Below are positions 46,934 to 56,566 of a stretch of DNA of 64,000 nucleotides, one piece after another (position 1 is the first letter of the stretch; each line of letters opens with the position of its first letter). The stretch is from Microbacteriaceae bacterium 3FA27C10 (GTDB taxonomy: Bacteria; Actinomycetota; Actinomycetes; Actinomycetales; Microbacteriaceae). The position numbers and the translations under genes were made by a program. The stretch spans positions 1 through 64,000 of the forward strand of contig SCNI01000015.1 of assembly GCA_005502775.1 (NCBI GenBank). Reading direction: 5' to 3'. The notes beneath the pieces are model-generated. The model was not told where the DNA came from. It searched no databases and was given only the letters and a program-made list of their open reading frames with translations.

Positions 46934-48072
46934 TCCGGCACCCGCTTCACCCGGCGGCCGAGCCGCGTCACGATCTCGTAGTTGATGGTTCCCGCTGCAG
47001 CGGCCCAGTCGTCGGCCGTGGGATGGCCCTCGGCGCCGTCGCCGAAGAGCACGACCCGATCGCCCACCGCGGCCTCGTGGTCGCCGAGGTCGACGACGAA
47101 CTGGTCCATCGCCACGCGCCCGACGATCGGATGCACGGAACCGCCTACCCAGACGCTCCCGGTGTTCGACACGTGCCGGGGTATCCCGTCGGCGTAGCCG
47201 AGCGGCACCAGGCCGAGCCAGGAGTCGTGCTCGGGGCGGTAGGTGTAGCCGTAGGAGACGCCGGTGCCGGCCCGCACGCGCTTCACCGAGATGAGCCGGC
47301 TCTCCAGACGCAGCGCAGGGCGCAGACCGAGCTCGGCCGACGTGGCGTCGTCGAACGGCGAGAGGCCGTACATACCCACGCCCAGCCGAACCAGGTCGAG
47401 GCGCGTCGCCGGCAGCCGAAGCGCTCCCGCCGTGGCGGCGAGGTGGCGTACGGCCGGATCGAGCCCGGTGGCGCGCGCCAGCTCCGTGGCCTCATCGAAG
47501 GCCGCGAGCTGCGCCAGGTCGTCGTCGTCGCTCGCGTTCGAGAGGTGGCTGAACATCCCGTCGATCCGGATGCGCCCGCTCGCCTCGGCCGCCTGCGCAG
47601 CCTCGAACACGGCCGCCCAGTCGCTGCGCTCGATGCCGTTTCGCCCGAGCCCGGTGTCCACTTTGAGGTGCACGCGAGCGGGCGTCGCCGGGCTTCCCGC
47701 CTCGAGCGCGCGGGCGAGCTGCCGCCGGGTGCTGATGCCGAGGGTCACGTCGTTCGCCACGGCGACCTCGAACACGGGGTCTGCGCCGTGCAGCCAGGCC
47801 AGCACCGGCGTCGTGAATCCCGCAGAGCGCAGAGCGAGCGCCTCGTCGACGTCGGCCACGCCGAGCCAGCTCGCCCCGCCGTCGAGAGCCGCGCGGGCCG
47901 CGCGCTCGGCGCCATGGCCGTAGCCGTTCGCCTTCACCACGGCCATCACGGCGGCGGGCGCCACGGTCGCGGCGACGTGGGCGACGTTCGCGGTGATCGC
48001 TGCCGTGTCCACGACCGCGCGCCGCAGAGCGGGAGCCGCGTCGGGCGCGGCCTCGCGTGCCGTCGCCGTCAT
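46930..48072 (-). CDS. alanine racemase, copy 2
   Basis: 380 residues. PLP lysine in VMAVVKANGYGHGAERAA, catalytic Tyr in GVSYGYTYRPEHDSWLGLVPLGYADGIPR, then AMDQFVVDLGD. Complete, and clearly homologous over its length to copy 1 (TGLGRNGIERSDW against TGLSRNGATEEDW; LVRLGVGMYGLSPFDD against LVRFGIAAYGISPFDD), but far from identical, so an old duplication. ATG at 48072 shares one base with the acpS stop (TGATG). Both copies should be active; one may have a different amino-acid preference. Confidence 0.94.
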   Translation of the reverse strand: MTATAREAAPDAAPALRRAVVDTAAITANVAHVAATVAPAAVMAVVKANGYGHGAERAARAALDGGASWLGVADVDEALALRSAGFTTPVLAWLHGADPVFEVAVANDVTLGISTRRQLARALEAGSPATPARVHLKVDTGLGRNGIERSDWAAVFEAAQAAEASGRIRIDGMFSHLSNASDDDDLAQLAAFDEATELARATGLDPAVRHLAATAGALRLPATRLDLVRLGVGMYGLSPFDDATSAELGLRPALRLESRLISVKRVRAGTGVSYGYTYRPEHDSWLGLVPLGYADGIPRHVSNTGSVWVGGSVHPIVGRVAMDQFVVDLGDHEAAVGDRVVLFGDGAEGHPTADDWAAAAGTINYEIVTRLGRRVKRVPE

Positions 48073-48428
48073 CACGCGTCTCCTTCCGCCACCACGAAGG
48101 CCATCGCGCTGCCTCCGTCGTGAGACATGCTGAGGTGCACGCGCACGGCACCGATCTCGGCGAGCGCCTCGGCGACCCCGCCTGAGACGGCGAAGGCCGG
48201 GTTGCGGTGCTCGTCGGAGATGATCTCCATGTCGTGCCAGCGGAACTCGGTGGAGTGCCCCACCGCCTTGATCAGCGCCTCTTTGGCGGCGAACCGGGCG
48301 GCCAAGGACCGCACCGGCAGTGCGCGTTCGCTGGGAGCGAACAGGCGTTCGCGCAGCCGAGGCGTGCGCTCCAGCGAGCGTTCGAACCGCGCGACGTCGA
48401 CCAGGTCGACCCCGACACCGACGATCAC
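48072..48428 (-). CDS. acpS: holo-ACP synthase
   Basis: 118 residues, GTG start. Transfers 4'-phosphopantetheine from CoA to acyl carrier protein. MIVGVGVDLVDVARFERSLERTP holds the Mg-binding Asp; AARFAAKEALIKAVG is the catalytic helix; VHLSMSHDGGSAMAFVV closes the fold. Six bases after glmS; same strand. CoA supply by coaA is encoded 2 kb away. Confidence 0.96.
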   Translation of the reverse strand: MIVGVGVDLVDVARFERSLERTPRLRERLFAPSERALPVRSLAARFAAKEALIKAVGHSTEFRWHDMEIISDEHRNPAFAVSGGVAEALAEIGAVRVHLSMSHDGGSAMAFVVAEGDA

Positions 48429-48434
48429 GACGGC

Positions 48435-50282
48435 CTACTCGACCGTGACGGACTTCGCCAGGTTCCGCGGCTGGTCGACGTCGAGGCCCTTGGCGGTCGC
48501 GAGTTCCATCGCGAACAGCTGCAGCGGGATGACGGTCAGCAGCGGCTCGAACAGGGGCGCCGCGAGCGGGATGCGGATCACCTCGTCGGCGAAAGGCAGC
48601 ACTGCCACGTCGCCCTCCTCGGCGATGGCGAGGATGCGCGCCCCGCGAGCCCGGATCTCCTGGATGTTCGACACCACCTTCGAGTGCAGCGAGTTGGGGT
48701 CGCGCGGCGACGGAACCACGACGAACACGGGCTGTCCCGGCTCGATCAACGCGATCGGACCGTGCTTGAGCTCGCCCGCGGCGAAACCCTCGGCGTGGAT
48801 GTAGGCGAGCTCCTTGAGCTTCAGCGCGCCCTCCAGGGCGATCGGGTAGCCGACGTGACGGCCGAGGAAGAGCACCGCCCGCGAGTCCGACATCCACTTG
48901 GCCAGCTGCGTGATCTCGGGCGCGCTCTTCAGCACGCGTTCGATCTTCCCCGGCACGGCCTGCAGCTCGGCGAGCTGCGCCGCCGCCGCCGCCGGCTCGA
49001 GGGCGCCGCGCACCCGCGCCAGGTGCAGGCCGAAGAGGTAGAGAGCGGTGATCTGGGCGACGAACGCCTTCGTCGACGCGACGGCGACCTCGGGTCCGGC
49101 GTGCGTGTAGATGACCGCATCCGACTCGCGGGCGATGGTCGCACCCTGGGTGTTGCAGATCGAGAGCGTGCGGGCGCCGTTCGCGATGGCGTACTTCACG
49201 GCCATCAGGGTGTCCATGGTCTCACCGGACTGGCTGATCGACACCACGAGCGTCGACGGCGTGAGTACCGGCTCGCGATACCGGAACTCGTGCGAGAGCT
49301 CCACCGACACGGGCACGCGCGCCCACTTCTCGATGGCGTACTGCCCGAGCATGCCGGAGTAGCTCGCCGTGCCGCACGCGATCACGATGACGCGATCGAT
49401 GCCGATCAGGACCTCGTCGAGGTCGGCGAGCTCGGGCAGCACGACCTGGTCGCCGACCACGCGGCCGAGGATCGTATTGGCGACCGCCTCGGGCTCCTCG
49501 CTGATCTCCTTGGCCATGAAGCTCGACCAGCCGCCCTTCTCGGCGGCGGAGGCATCCCACGACACCTCGAACTCGTGCGCCTCGACGGGGGTGCCGTCGA
49601 AATCGGTCACGAGCACGGAGTCGGGGGTGATCACCACGATCTGGTCCTGCCCGATGGCCACGGCCCGACGGGTGTGCTCCACGAAGGCCGCGACGTCGCT
49701 GCCGAGGAAGTTCTCGCCCTCACCCAGTCCGATCACGAGCGGCGAGTTGCGGCGGGCGCCCACGACGACGCCGGGCTCGTCCTGGTGCAGGGCGAGGAGC
49801 GTGAAAGCGCCTTCGAGGCGCGAGACCACCCGGCCGAGCGCCGCCGGCAGTCCGTCGCCGGCCTCGAACTCGCGCCCGAGCAGCTTGGCCGCCACCTCGG
49901 TGTCGGTCTCGCTGTCGAAGACGAAGCCGTCGTCGAGCAGTTCCTGCTTGAGGCTCGCGAAGTTCTCGATGATGCCGTTGTGGATGAGCGCGATGCGTCC
50001 GGAGGCGTCGAGGTGCGGATGCGCGTTGCCGTCAGTCGGCCCGCCGTGCGTGGCCCAGCGGGTGTGGCCGATCCCGGTGTGCCCGTCGGCCATCGGATGC
50101 GCCTCGAGGTCGTCGGCGAGAACCGCCAGTTTGCCGGCGCGCTTGCGGGTCGAGAGGGAGCCGTCGTCGCCGATCACAGCCACGCCGGCCGAGTCATAGC
50201 CGCGGTATTCGAGTCGGCGCAATCCGCCGAGGAGCACCTCGAGACTGCTGTTGTTGCCGACGTAACCCACGATTCCACACAT
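48435..50282 (-). CDS. glmS: glutamine-fructose-6-phosphate aminotransferase
   Basis: 615 residues from the ATG at 50282, chosen so that Cys2 (MCGIVGYVG) is the N-terminal nucleophile after Met removal. Makes glucosamine-6-phosphate, the first step to UDP-GlcNAc. Glutaminase part about 1-240 (GHTRWATHGGPTDGNAHPH, IIENFASLKQELL); two SIS domains with ACGTASYSGMLGQYAIE, SQSGETMDTL and the C-terminal DVDQPRNLAKSVTVE. First gene of the cluster running to tsaD. No ribozyme-like leader seen; only 98 bp to coaA. Confidence 0.97.
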   Translation of the reverse strand: MCGIVGYVGNNSSLEVLLGGLRRLEYRGYDSAGVAVIGDDGSLSTRKRAGKLAVLADDLEAHPMADGHTGIGHTRWATHGGPTDGNAHPHLDASGRIALIHNGIIENFASLKQELLDDGFVFDSETDTEVAAKLLGREFEAGDGLPAALGRVVSRLEGAFTLLALHQDEPGVVVGARRNSPLVIGLGEGENFLGSDVAAFVEHTRRAVAIGQDQIVVITPDSVLVTDFDGTPVEAHEFEVSWDASAAEKGGWSSFMAKEISEEPEAVANTILGRVVGDQVVLPELADLDEVLIGIDRVIVIACGTASYSGMLGQYAIEKWARVPVSVELSHEFRYREPVLTPSTLVVSISQSGETMDTLMAVKYAIANGARTLSICNTQGATIARESDAVIYTHAGPEVAVASTKAFVAQITALYLFGLHLARVRGALEPAAAAAQLAELQAVPGKIERVLKSAPEITQLAKWMSDSRAVLFLGRHVGYPIALEGALKLKELAYIHAEGFAAGELKHGPIALIEPGQPVFVVVPSPRDPNSLHSKVVSNIQEIRARGARILAIAEEGDVAVLPFADEVIRIPLAAPLFEPLLTVIPLQLFAMELATAKGLDVDQPRNLAKSVTVE

Positions 50283-50380
50283 GCGAGCGAGTTTAGCCGA
50301 GGCCGCTGGGCTGCCTGACAGCGAGCCCACAGGGCACCGTGCCGCTCCGCTGTGCCGAGTTCGGGCAGAATAGGAGTCCT

Positions 50381-51334
50381 ATGCCCGATTCCGCCTCGAC
50401 ACACGGCTTCGCGCAGTTCAGCCCGTTCGTGGAGTTCGATCGCGCTCACTGGGCCGCCCTCGCGCCGATGACCCCGCAGCCGCTCACCGAGACCGAGATC
50501 GTACAGCTGCGCGGACTCGGCAACCCCCTCGACATGCGCGAGGTCACCGAGGTCTATCTGCCGCTCGCACGGCTCCTCAACCTCTACGCCACGAGCGCGC
50601 AGCAGCTGCATCGCGCCACCACCGACTTCCTCGGTGACCATGCGAAGAGCACACCCTTCGTCATCGGCGTCGCCGGATCGGTGGCCGTCGGCAAGTCCAC
50701 CACCGCACGCCTCCTGCGCGAGCTGCTCGCCCGCTGGGCCGACACTCCTCGTGTCGAGCTGATCACCACCGACGGCTTCCTGCTGCCCAACGCCGAGCTC
50801 GAGCGCCGGGGCATCATGCATCGCAAGGGCTTCCCGGAGTCCTACGACCGGCGAGCCCTGCTGCGCTTCGTGAGCGCGGTGAAGAGCGGCAATCCCGAAG
50901 TACGGGCGCCCTACTATTCGCACCTCAGCTACGACATCGTGCCCGATGCGCAGATCGTCGTGCGGCAGCCCGACATCCTCATCGTCGAGGGTCTCAACGT
51001 GCTGCAGCCGCCCGCGGCGAGCAACACGCTCGCGGTCAGCGACCTGTTCGACTTCTCGCTCTACGTGGACGCCCGCACCACCGACATCGCGACCTGGTAC
51101 GAGAGCCGTTTCCTCGACCTGCAACGCGGCGCGTTCGCGAACCCGAAGTCCTACTTCCACCGCTACGCCGCGCTTTCCGAGACCGAGGCCCGCGAGACGG
51201 CTCAGGGGATCTGGGCCTCCATCAACCTGCCCAACCTGATGGCGAACATCCGGCCCACCCGTTCACGGGCCACGCTCGTGCTCCAGAAGGACTCCGACCA
51301 CAAGGTCAACAGGGTCCTCCTCCGCAAGCTCTAG
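50381..51334 (+). CDS. coaA: pantothenate kinase type I
   Basis: 317 residues, ATG at 50381 with AGGAG upstream. Phosphorylates pantothenate, the committed step to CoA. Walker A is [20 protein letters not shown], followed by [39 protein letters not shown] and [13 protein letters not shown], typical of the bacterial CoaA. Divergent from glmS. Its TAG (51332-51334) interlocks with the glmM stop on the other strand (shared CTAG, 51331-51334). Confidence 0.97.
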   Translation: MPDSASTHGFAQFSPFVEFDRAHWAALAPMTPQPLTETEIVQLRGLGNPLDMREVTEVYLPLARLLNLYATSAQQLHRATTDFLGDHAKSTPFVIGVAGSVAVGKSTTARLLRELLARWADTPRVELITTDGFLLPNAELERRGIMHRKGFPESYDRRALLRFVSAVKSGNPEVRAPYYSHLSYDIVPDAQIVVRQPDILIVEGLNVLQPPAASNTLAVSDLFDFSLYVDARTTDIATWYESRFLDLQRGAFANPKSYFHRYAALSETEARETAQGIWASINLPNLMANIRPTRSRATLVLQKDSDHKVNRVLLRKL

Positions 51335-52695
51335 AGCGCGCGCTCCACGCCGGTCGAGAGGCGCTGGCGCACCACGTCGGCGAGCTGGTTCGCGATGCGA
51401 TCGGCCGTGGCCTGGTCGCCGGCCTCCACCATCACGCGCACGAGCGGCTCGGTGCCGGAGGGGCGGAGCAGAACGCGCCCGGTCTCGCCGAGGTCGGCTT
51501 CGGCCTCGGCGACGGCGTTCGCGAGCACCGCATCCGTCGACACGCCCTCGCGGTCGACGCCGCGCACGTTCACCAGGGTCTGCGGGTACACCTTCATCAC
51601 GCTCGCGAGCTCGGCGAGGCTCTTCTTGCTGGCCGCCATCTGGCTGAGCAGCTGCAGGCCGGTGAGGATGCCGTCGCCGGTGGTGGCGTGGTCGGCGAAG
51701 ATGATGTGCCCCGACTGCTCGCCGCCGAGCGAGAGACCACGGTCGTTGATGGCTTCGAGTACGTAGCGGTCTCCCACCCGCGTCTCGAGCATCGTGATGC
51801 CGTGCTTGGCCATCGCGACCTTGAGCCCGAGGTTCGACATCACCGTGGCCACGAGGGTGTTCTCCCGTAGATTGCCGCGCTCGAGCTGAGCGAGGGCGAG
51901 GATCGCCATGATCTGGTCGCCGTCGACGATGTTGCCCTGCGCATCCACGGCCAGACAGCGGTCGGCGTCGCCGTCGTGCGCGATGCCGACGTCGGCACCC
52001 GCGGCGAGCACGGCGGCGGCGAGCTTGTCGAGGTGGGTCGAGCCCACGCCGTCGTTGATGTTCATTCCGGTCGGGTCGTTGCCGATCACGGTGATTCGGG
52101 CGCCCGCCTGGCTGAAGGCCTCGGGCGACACACCGGCGGCCGCGCCATGGGCGCAGTCGAGCACCACGTGGATGCCGTCGAGCCGGTGCGGCAGCGTCGT
52201 GAGCAGATGCACCACGTAGCGGTCTTCCGCATCCGCGAACCGCTTGATGCGCCCGATGTCGCCACCGAGAGGAGTGAGCTGCGGATGCTCGAGGGCCGCC
52301 TCGATCGCGATCTCCACGTCGTCGGGCAGCTTCTTGCCGGCACGCGCGAAGAACTTGATGCCGTTGTCGGGCGCCGGGTTGTGGGATGCGGAGATCACCA
52401 CGCCGAAATCCGCTCCGATGTCGGCGATCAGGAACGCGGCGGCCGGGGTCGGCAGAACTCCGGCGTCGAGAACATCGACGCCGGAGCTCGCGAAACCGGC
52501 GGAGACGGCGGCCGCGATGAAGTCACCGGACTGCCGGGGGTCACGCGCGACCACCGCGACCGGTCGACGACCGGCATCTCGGGCTTCGGCCCCCAGAACG
52601 CGTGCACCGGCCTGAGCGATCCGAAGAGCGAGGTCGGCGGTGACGTCCTGGTTCGCGAGCCCACGCACCCCATCGGTGCCAAACAGGCGAGCCAT
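51331..52695 (-). CDS. glmM: phosphoglucosamine mutase
   Basis: 454 residues. Interconverts glucosamine-6- and -1-phosphate, the step after Glm[26 protein letters not shown] at the N-terminus; the phosphoserine loop [18 protein letters not shown]; Mg loop [14 protein letters not shown]; sugar loop [11 protein letters not shown]; phosphate loop [14 protein letters not shown]. All intact. ATG at 52695, 26 bp after rpsI in the same direction, so probably part of the rplM-rpsI transcript. Confidence 0.97.
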   Translation of the reverse strand: MARLFGTDGVRGLANQDVTADLALRIAQAGARVLGAEARDAGRRPVAVVARDPRQSGDFIAAAVSAGFASSGVDVLDAGVLPTPAAAFLIADIGADFGVVISASHNPAPDNGIKFFARAGKKLPDDVEIAIEAALEHPQLTPLGGDIGRIKRFADAEDRYVVHLLTTLPHRLDGIHVVLDCAHGAAAGVSPEAFSQAGARITVIGNDPTGMNINDGVGSTHLDKLAAAVLAAGADVGIAHDGDADRCLAVDAQGNIVDGDQIMAILALAQLERGNLRENTLVATVMSNLGLKVAMAKHGITMLETRVGDRYVLEAINDRGLSLGGEQSGHIIFADHATTGDGILTGLQLLSQMAASKKSLAELASVMKVYPQTLVNVRGVDREGVSTDAVLANAVAEAEADLGETGRVLLRPSGTEPLVRVMVEAGDQATADRIANQLADVVRQRLSTGVERAL

Positions 52696-52721
52696 ACGCT
52701 AAGCGTAGAGCCGAAGCGCGA

Positions 52722-53207
52722 TTAGCGCTTCGAGAACTGCGACGCCTTACGGGCCTTCTTGAGACCGGCCTTCTTGCGCTCGATGACGCGGGCGTCACGA
52801 GTGAGGAAGCCCGCCTTCTTCAGGTTCGGTCGGTTGTTCTCGCGGTCGATCTCGTTCAGCGCGCGAGCGATGGCGAGACGGAGCGCACCGGCCTGGCCGG
52901 AGGGGCCACCGCCCGTGATCTTCGCGACCACGTCGTAGGAGCCGATCAGGTCGAGCACCTTGAAGGGGTCGGTGATCAGCTGCTGGTGCAGCTTGTTCGG
53001 GAAGTAGTCCGCGAACTCGCGGCCGTTCACCGAGAGGGTGCCCGAGCCGGGAACGAGGCGCACGCGGGCGATGGCCTGCTTGCGACGGCCCACGGCTGCG
53101 CCGGAGACGTTGAGAACGGCACGGGGCGCACGGGGCGCCTCATCGGCCGGGGTTTCGGTGGAGTAGCTCTCGGGAGCCACGTCAATCTGGTCTGCGATCT
53201 TCGCCAC
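52722..53207 (-). CDS. rpsI: 30S ribosomal protein S9
   Basis: 161 residues, GTG start. Head-domain protein whose C-terminal tail reaches the P site; the tail is [21 protein letters not shown]. Core [33 protein letters not shown]. The 30-residue N-terminal extension ([17 protein letters not shown]) is common in actinobacteria. 47 bp after rplM. Two-gene L13-S9 operon. Confidence 0.97.
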   Translation of the reverse strand: MAKIADQIDVAPESYSTETPADEAPRAPRAVLNVSGAAVGRRKQAIARVRLVPGSGTLSVNGREFADYFPNKLHQQLITDPFKVLDLIGSYDVVAKITGGGPSGQAGALRLAIARALNEIDRENNRPNLKKAGFLTRDARVIERKKAGLKKARKASQFSKR

Positions 53208-53254
53208 GGTAGTGATAAGTCCTTTGTCTGAGTCTGCTGAACGAACGCGGGACG

Positions 53255-53701
53255 CTACTGGGCGACCTGGTCGAGGATGTACGGGGTGGGCTGCTGAGCA
53301 GCGTGCGGGTGCTCAGGGCCTGCGTAGACCTTCAGCTTGCGGAACTGGTCACGGCCGAGGGAGGTCTTCGGCAGCATGCCGCGGATGGCCTTCTCGACGG
53401 CGCGCTCGGGGTTCTTCTCGAGCAGCTCGGAGTACGAGACGGCGGTGAGGCCGCCCGGGTAGCCCGAGTGGCGGAAGGCCTTCTTCTGCGCGAGCTTCGA
53501 ACCGGTGAGCGCGACCTTGTCGGCGTTCACGATGATGACGAAGTCGCCCATGTCCATGTGCGGGGTGAAGGTGGCCTTGTTCTTGCCGCGCAGGATGGCG
53601 GCGGCGTGGCTGGCCAGACGGCCGAGGACCACGTCGGTGGCGTCGATGATGACCCAGCCGCGCTGGACTTCACTGGCCTTCGGGGTGTAAGTACGCGTCA
53701 C
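53255..53701 (-). CDS. rplM: 50S ribosomal protein L13
   Basis: 148 residues from the GTG at 53701 ([20 protein letters not shown]), fitting the family length; the in-frame extension upstream is the leader. Core motifs [61 protein letters not shown]. First gene of the L13-S9 operon, with a good promoter 140 bp upstream and two small hairpins in the leader. Confidence 0.97.
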   Translation of the reverse strand: MTRTYTPKASEVQRGWVIIDATDVVLGRLASHAAAILRGKNKATFTPHMDMGDFVIIVNADKVALTGSKLAQKKAFRHSGYPGGLTAVSYSELLEKNPERAVEKAIRGMLPKTSLGRDQFRKLKVYAGPEHPHAAQQPTPYILDQVAQ

Positions 53702-53761
53702 AGTAGTGCTGCTTTCTTGTTCGAGTGAGGAGTTCGTGAATCCCACTCCGGTGGGCGTTTT

Positions 53762-53776
53762 CCCTGAGACTCAGGG
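53762..53776 (-). promoter_or_regulatory. leader hairpins upstream of rplM
   Basis: CCCTGA-GAC-TCAGGG (53762-53776) is a 6-bp stem with a 3-base loop, and CCCAC-TCCG-GTGGG (about 53741-53754) a second one nearer the start. Both lie within the roughly 130-base transcript leader. They could be part of an L13-S9 autoregulatory leader; that is a guess. Confidence 0.35.
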
Positions 53777-53840
53777 CGAACGCATCCGATGGAGGGCTCA
53801 ACTACGGGTGGACGGCACGAGGCACGGACACCAAGGGTCT

Positions 53841-53869
53841 AGGTTACGCGATACCACTCCCCCGGTCAA
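53841..53869 (-). promoter_or_regulatory. promoter of the rplM-rpsI operon
   Basis: Minus strand TTGACC (53869-53864) and TAACCT (53846-53841) with a 17-bp spacer, a good housekeeping-sigma promoter. Its -35 overlaps the truA stop codon (53866-53868). Confidence 0.75.
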
Positions 53870-54750
53870 ATGAGGTCGCGACGCGCCCTCGTGCGCTCGG
53901 CCCGTTCGGACACCTCCGCGTCGGGCGGATAGCCCACCTCGGTGAGCACGAGACCCTTCGCCGGCATCACGAGAAAGGCCCCGGTGCGCCTCCGTTCGTC
54001 GCGGAGGCGCACGAGATCGGGTCCGCCCAGCGAGCCGTCACCCACGGCCACGGTCGCGCCCACGAGCGCCCTCACCATGCTGTGGCAGAACGCATCGGCC
54101 TGCAGACGGGCCGTGAGCACGCCTCCCGGTTCCCGCGTCCAGGCGAACGACTGCAGCGTGCGGATGGTGGTCGAGCCCTCGCGTGGCTTGCAGAACGTCG
54201 CGTAGTCATGGAGCCCGAGCAGCGCACGGGCGGCCGAGTCCATCGCGTCGACGTCGAGGGCGGCCGGATGCCGCACCGTCGTACGCCGCAGCAGCGGGTC
54301 CAGCGGAGCCGCCGCGTCCGCCACCCGGTATTCGTAGCGGCGCCACACGGCCGAGAAGCGGGCGTCGAATCCGGCGGGGGCGATCGTGGAGCTCGTCACC
54401 GCCACGTCGGAGTCTGCGCCGAGGATGCCGTTCATCCGCTTGCCCAGCAGCGCGGCCAGGGCCGCGGGCGCCATCGTCGAGGCGTCGTCACCCCGGCGCC
54501 GGAGGCTGCGCAGCTGCGCGTCGTCGAGATCGAGATGGGCGACCTGGCCGATGGCGTGCACGCCGGCATCCGTTCGCCCCGCCACGGCCAGCTGAGGTGC
54601 CGGAGGATAGCGGCGGAAGAGCGTCGCGAGCACCTCTTCGAGGGCGCCCTGCACGGTGCGGAGGCCCGGCTGCCGAGCCCATCCGGAGAAGTCGGTGCCG
54701 TCGTATGCGATCCCGAGGCGGAGCCGCCAGGTTCTCGTCTCGGATTGCAC
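53866..54750 (-). CDS. truA: tRNA pseudouridine(38-40) synthase
   Basis: 294 residues, GTG start. Makes pseudouridine at tRNA positions 38-40. LRLGIAYDGTDFSGWARQPGLRTVQGALE opens the fold; the catalytic Asp is in VAGRTDAGVHAIGQVAHLD; FCKPREGSTTIRTL and FCHSMVRALVGATVAVG are family landmarks. The N-terminal stretch has a mid-domain insertion (RRRGDDASTMAPAALAALLG). Follows the rplQ terminator but on the same strand; may be partly cotranscribed. Confidence 0.95.
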   Translation of the reverse strand: MQSETRTWRLRLGIAYDGTDFSGWARQPGLRTVQGALEEVLATLFRRYPPAPQLAVAGRTDAGVHAIGQVAHLDLDDAQLRSLRRRGDDASTMAPAALAALLGKRMNGILGADSDVAVTSSTIAPAGFDARFSAVWRRYEYRVADAAAPLDPLLRRTTVRHPAALDVDAMDSAARALLGLHDYATFCKPREGSTTIRTLQSFAWTREPGGVLTARLQADAFCHSMVRALVGATVAVGDGSLGGPDLVRLRDERRRTGAFLVMPAKGLVLTEVGYPPDAEVSERAERTRARRDLI

Positions 54751-54766
54751 GGAGTCGATTCTACGA

Positions 54767-54803
54767 CGAAGACCCCGCCACCCTTGCGGGTGCGGGGCCT
54801 TCG
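54767..54803 (-). terminator. terminator downstream of rplQ
   Basis: CGAAGACCCCGC (54767-54778) pairs with GCGGGGCCTTCG (54792-54803) with one wobble, and CACCC with GGGTG inside. It lies 26 bases past the rplQ stop and before truA. Confidence 0.75.
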
Positions 54804-54828
54804 TACGCGGAGCGCGGGGCGCTCGGCG

Positions 54829-55398
54829 CTACTTCTTGTCGTCCTCGGCAGGAGCCTCGGCGGGCTCCTCCTCGGCGATGGGCTCGCTGGTCTCGACCGT
54901 CTCGGTCTCCTCCACGGGGGCCTCTTCGGTCTCCGCAGCGTCCTCGGCCGGGGTCTCGACGACCTCGTCCTCGGCAGGCGCAGCAGCAGGCGCCTCAGCC
55001 TTGGCCGACGACTTCGGAGCCGCCTTCTTCTTCGGGGCGACGGGCTCGAGAACGAGCTCGATCTGCACCATGGGGGCGTTGTCGCCCTTGCGGAAGCCGA
55101 GCTTGGTGATGCGCGTGTAGCCACCCTCGCGCTCCGCCATCAGCGGGGCGATCTCGGTGAAGAGCTCGTGCACGACGGCCTTGTCACCGATCACGGCGAG
55201 CACGCGACGACGGGCGTGCAGGTCTCCGCGCTTGGCGAAAGTGATGAGGCGCTCGGTCAGCGGACGCATCCGCTTGGCCTTGGTCTCGGTCGTCTTGATG
55301 CTCTTGTGGGTGAACAGGGCGGCAGCCAGGTTCGCGAGGAGCAGGCGCTCGTGCGCCGGTCCGCCACCGAGACGGGGTCCCTTGGTTGGCTTGGGCAT
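54829..55398 (-). CDS. rplQ: 50S ribosomal protein L17 with long acidic tail
   Basis: 189 residues against about 120 in E. coli. Residues 1-118 are the normal L17 core: [56 protein letters not shown] and [25 protein letters not shown]. After a basic patch ([13 protein letters not shown]) there is a 55-residue Ala/Glu/Pro tail (ending [11 protein letters not shown]) with no aromatic residues, likely disordered. Such tails are seen in other actinobacteria. 56 bp after rpoA. Confidence 0.96.
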   Translation of the reverse strand: MPKPTKGPRLGGGPAHERLLLANLAAALFTHKSIKTTETKAKRMRPLTERLITFAKRGDLHARRRVLAVIGDKAVVHELFTEIAPLMAEREGGYTRITKLGFRKGDNAPMVQIELVLEPVAPKKKAAPKSSAKAEAPAAAPAEDEVVETPAEDAAETEEAPVEETETVETSEPIAEEEPAEAPAEDDKK

Positions 55399-55454
55399 TT
55401 CTTATCTCCAGATGTGGGTCAGTTGGTCGGGTTGATCAGCGGGCGACGAACGTC

Positions 55455-56444
55455 TCAGACGTTCTCGTCGTCGTATCCGCCGTAGAAGTGGGCTCCGTCG
55501 AATCCAGGAACGGTGTCCTTGAGCGACAGGCCGAGCTCGACGAGCTTGTCCTTCACCTCGTCGACCGACTTCTGACCGAAGTTGCGGATGTTCATGAGCT
55601 GCGTCTCCGACAGCGCCACGAGCTCGGACACGGTGTTGATGCCCTCGCGCTTGAGGCAGTTGTAGGAGCGCACCGACAGGTCGAGGTCCTCGATCGGAAC
55701 CGAGAGCTCCGAGGAGAGCACGGCGTCGACCGGCGCGGGGCCGATCTCGATGCCCTCGGCGGCGGTGTTCAGCTCGCGGGCGAGGCCGAACAGCTCGGTG
55801 AGGGTGCGACCGGCGGAGGCGATGGCGTCGCGCGGTGTGATGGCCTGCTTCGTCTCCACGTCGACCACGAGGCGGTCGAAGTCGGTGCGCTCACCGGCAC
55901 GGGTGGCCTCGACGCGGTAGGTGACCTTGAGCACGGGCGAGTAGATCGAGTCGATCGGGATCTGTCCGGCCTCGGAGAACTCACTGCGGTTCTGGGTGGC
56001 CGACACGTAGCCGCGGCCGCGCTCGATGATGAGCTCGAGCTCGAACTTGGCCTTGTCGTTGAGGGTCGCGATGACGAGCTCGGGGTTGTGGATCTCCACA
56101 CCCGCCGGAGCCGAGATGTCAGCCGCGGTGACCTCGCCCGACGCGTGCTTGCGCAGGTAGGCGGTGATCGGCTCGTCGTGCTCGGACGAGACGACGAGGC
56201 CCTTCACGTTGAGGATGATCTCGGTGACGTCTTCCTTCACACCGGGGATGGTGCTGAACTCGTGCAGCACGCCGTCGATGCGGATGCTCGTGACAGCAGC
56301 ACCCGGGATCGACGAGAGCAGCGTGCGGCGGAGCGAGTTGCCGAGGGTGTACCCGAAGCCGGGCTCCAGCGGCTCGATGACGAACCGCGAGCGGAACTCC
56401 GAGATGTTCTCCTCGGTGAGAGTGGGGCGCTGTGCAATGAGCAC
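55455..56444 (-). CDS. rpoA: RNA polymerase alpha subunit
   Basis: 329 residues, GTG start. N-terminal assembly domain ([50 protein letters not shown]) and C-terminal DNA-binding domain ([51 protein letters not shown]) are both complete. 122 bp upstream is rpsK, with a terminator-like hairpin between. rpsD, which in many actinobacteria lies here, is absent. Confidence 0.98.
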   Translation of the reverse strand: MLIAQRPTLTEENISEFRSRFVIEPLEPGFGYTLGNSLRRTLLSSIPGAAVTSIRIDGVLHEFSTIPGVKEDVTEIILNVKGLVVSSEHDEPITAYLRKHASGEVTAADISAPAGVEIHNPELVIATLNDKAKFELELIIERGRGYVSATQNRSEFSEAGQIPIDSIYSPVLKVTYRVEATRAGERTDFDRLVVDVETKQAITPRDAIASAGRTLTELFGLARELNTAAEGIEIGPAPVDAVLSSELSVPIEDLDLSVRSYNCLKREGINTVSELVALSETQLMNIRNFGQKSVDEVKDKLVELGLSLKDTVPGFDGAHFYGGYDDENV

Positions 56445-56519
56445 TGTTTTTCCTTTCGGCTGAGTGTCCGCTATATGACACTCATGTGCAGAGGTATTGA
56501 GTTGTGGAGAACGACCTCA

Positions 56520-56548
56520 CCGGCGGAGTGCCTGGAGCACTCCGCCGG
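56520..56548 (-). terminator. hairpin between rpsK and rpoA
   Basis: 12-bp perfect stem (56520-56531 with 56537-56548), loop CTGGA, 19 bases past the rpsK stop. It may be an attenuator separating the ribosomal genes from rpoA, which would then need its own promoter in the 76 bases before its start, or a processing site. Confidence 0.6.
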
Positions 56549-56566
56549 CGGGCTACATCGGAAAGG

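Noticed and set aside
45770-48072. The two alr genes as one broken or frameshifted gene
   Set aside because: Each has its own PLP lysine, catalytic Tyr, start and stop, and full length.
50283-50380. Possible glmS ribozyme or leader upstream of glmS
   Set aside because: The spacer is only 98 bp, shared with a divergent gene, and has none of the ribozyme core. Actinobacteria are not known for it.
56445-56566. A missed small ORF where rpsD would normally be
   Set aside because: No frame there encodes an S4-like sequence; the space is only 122 bp and is filled by a hairpin and leader.
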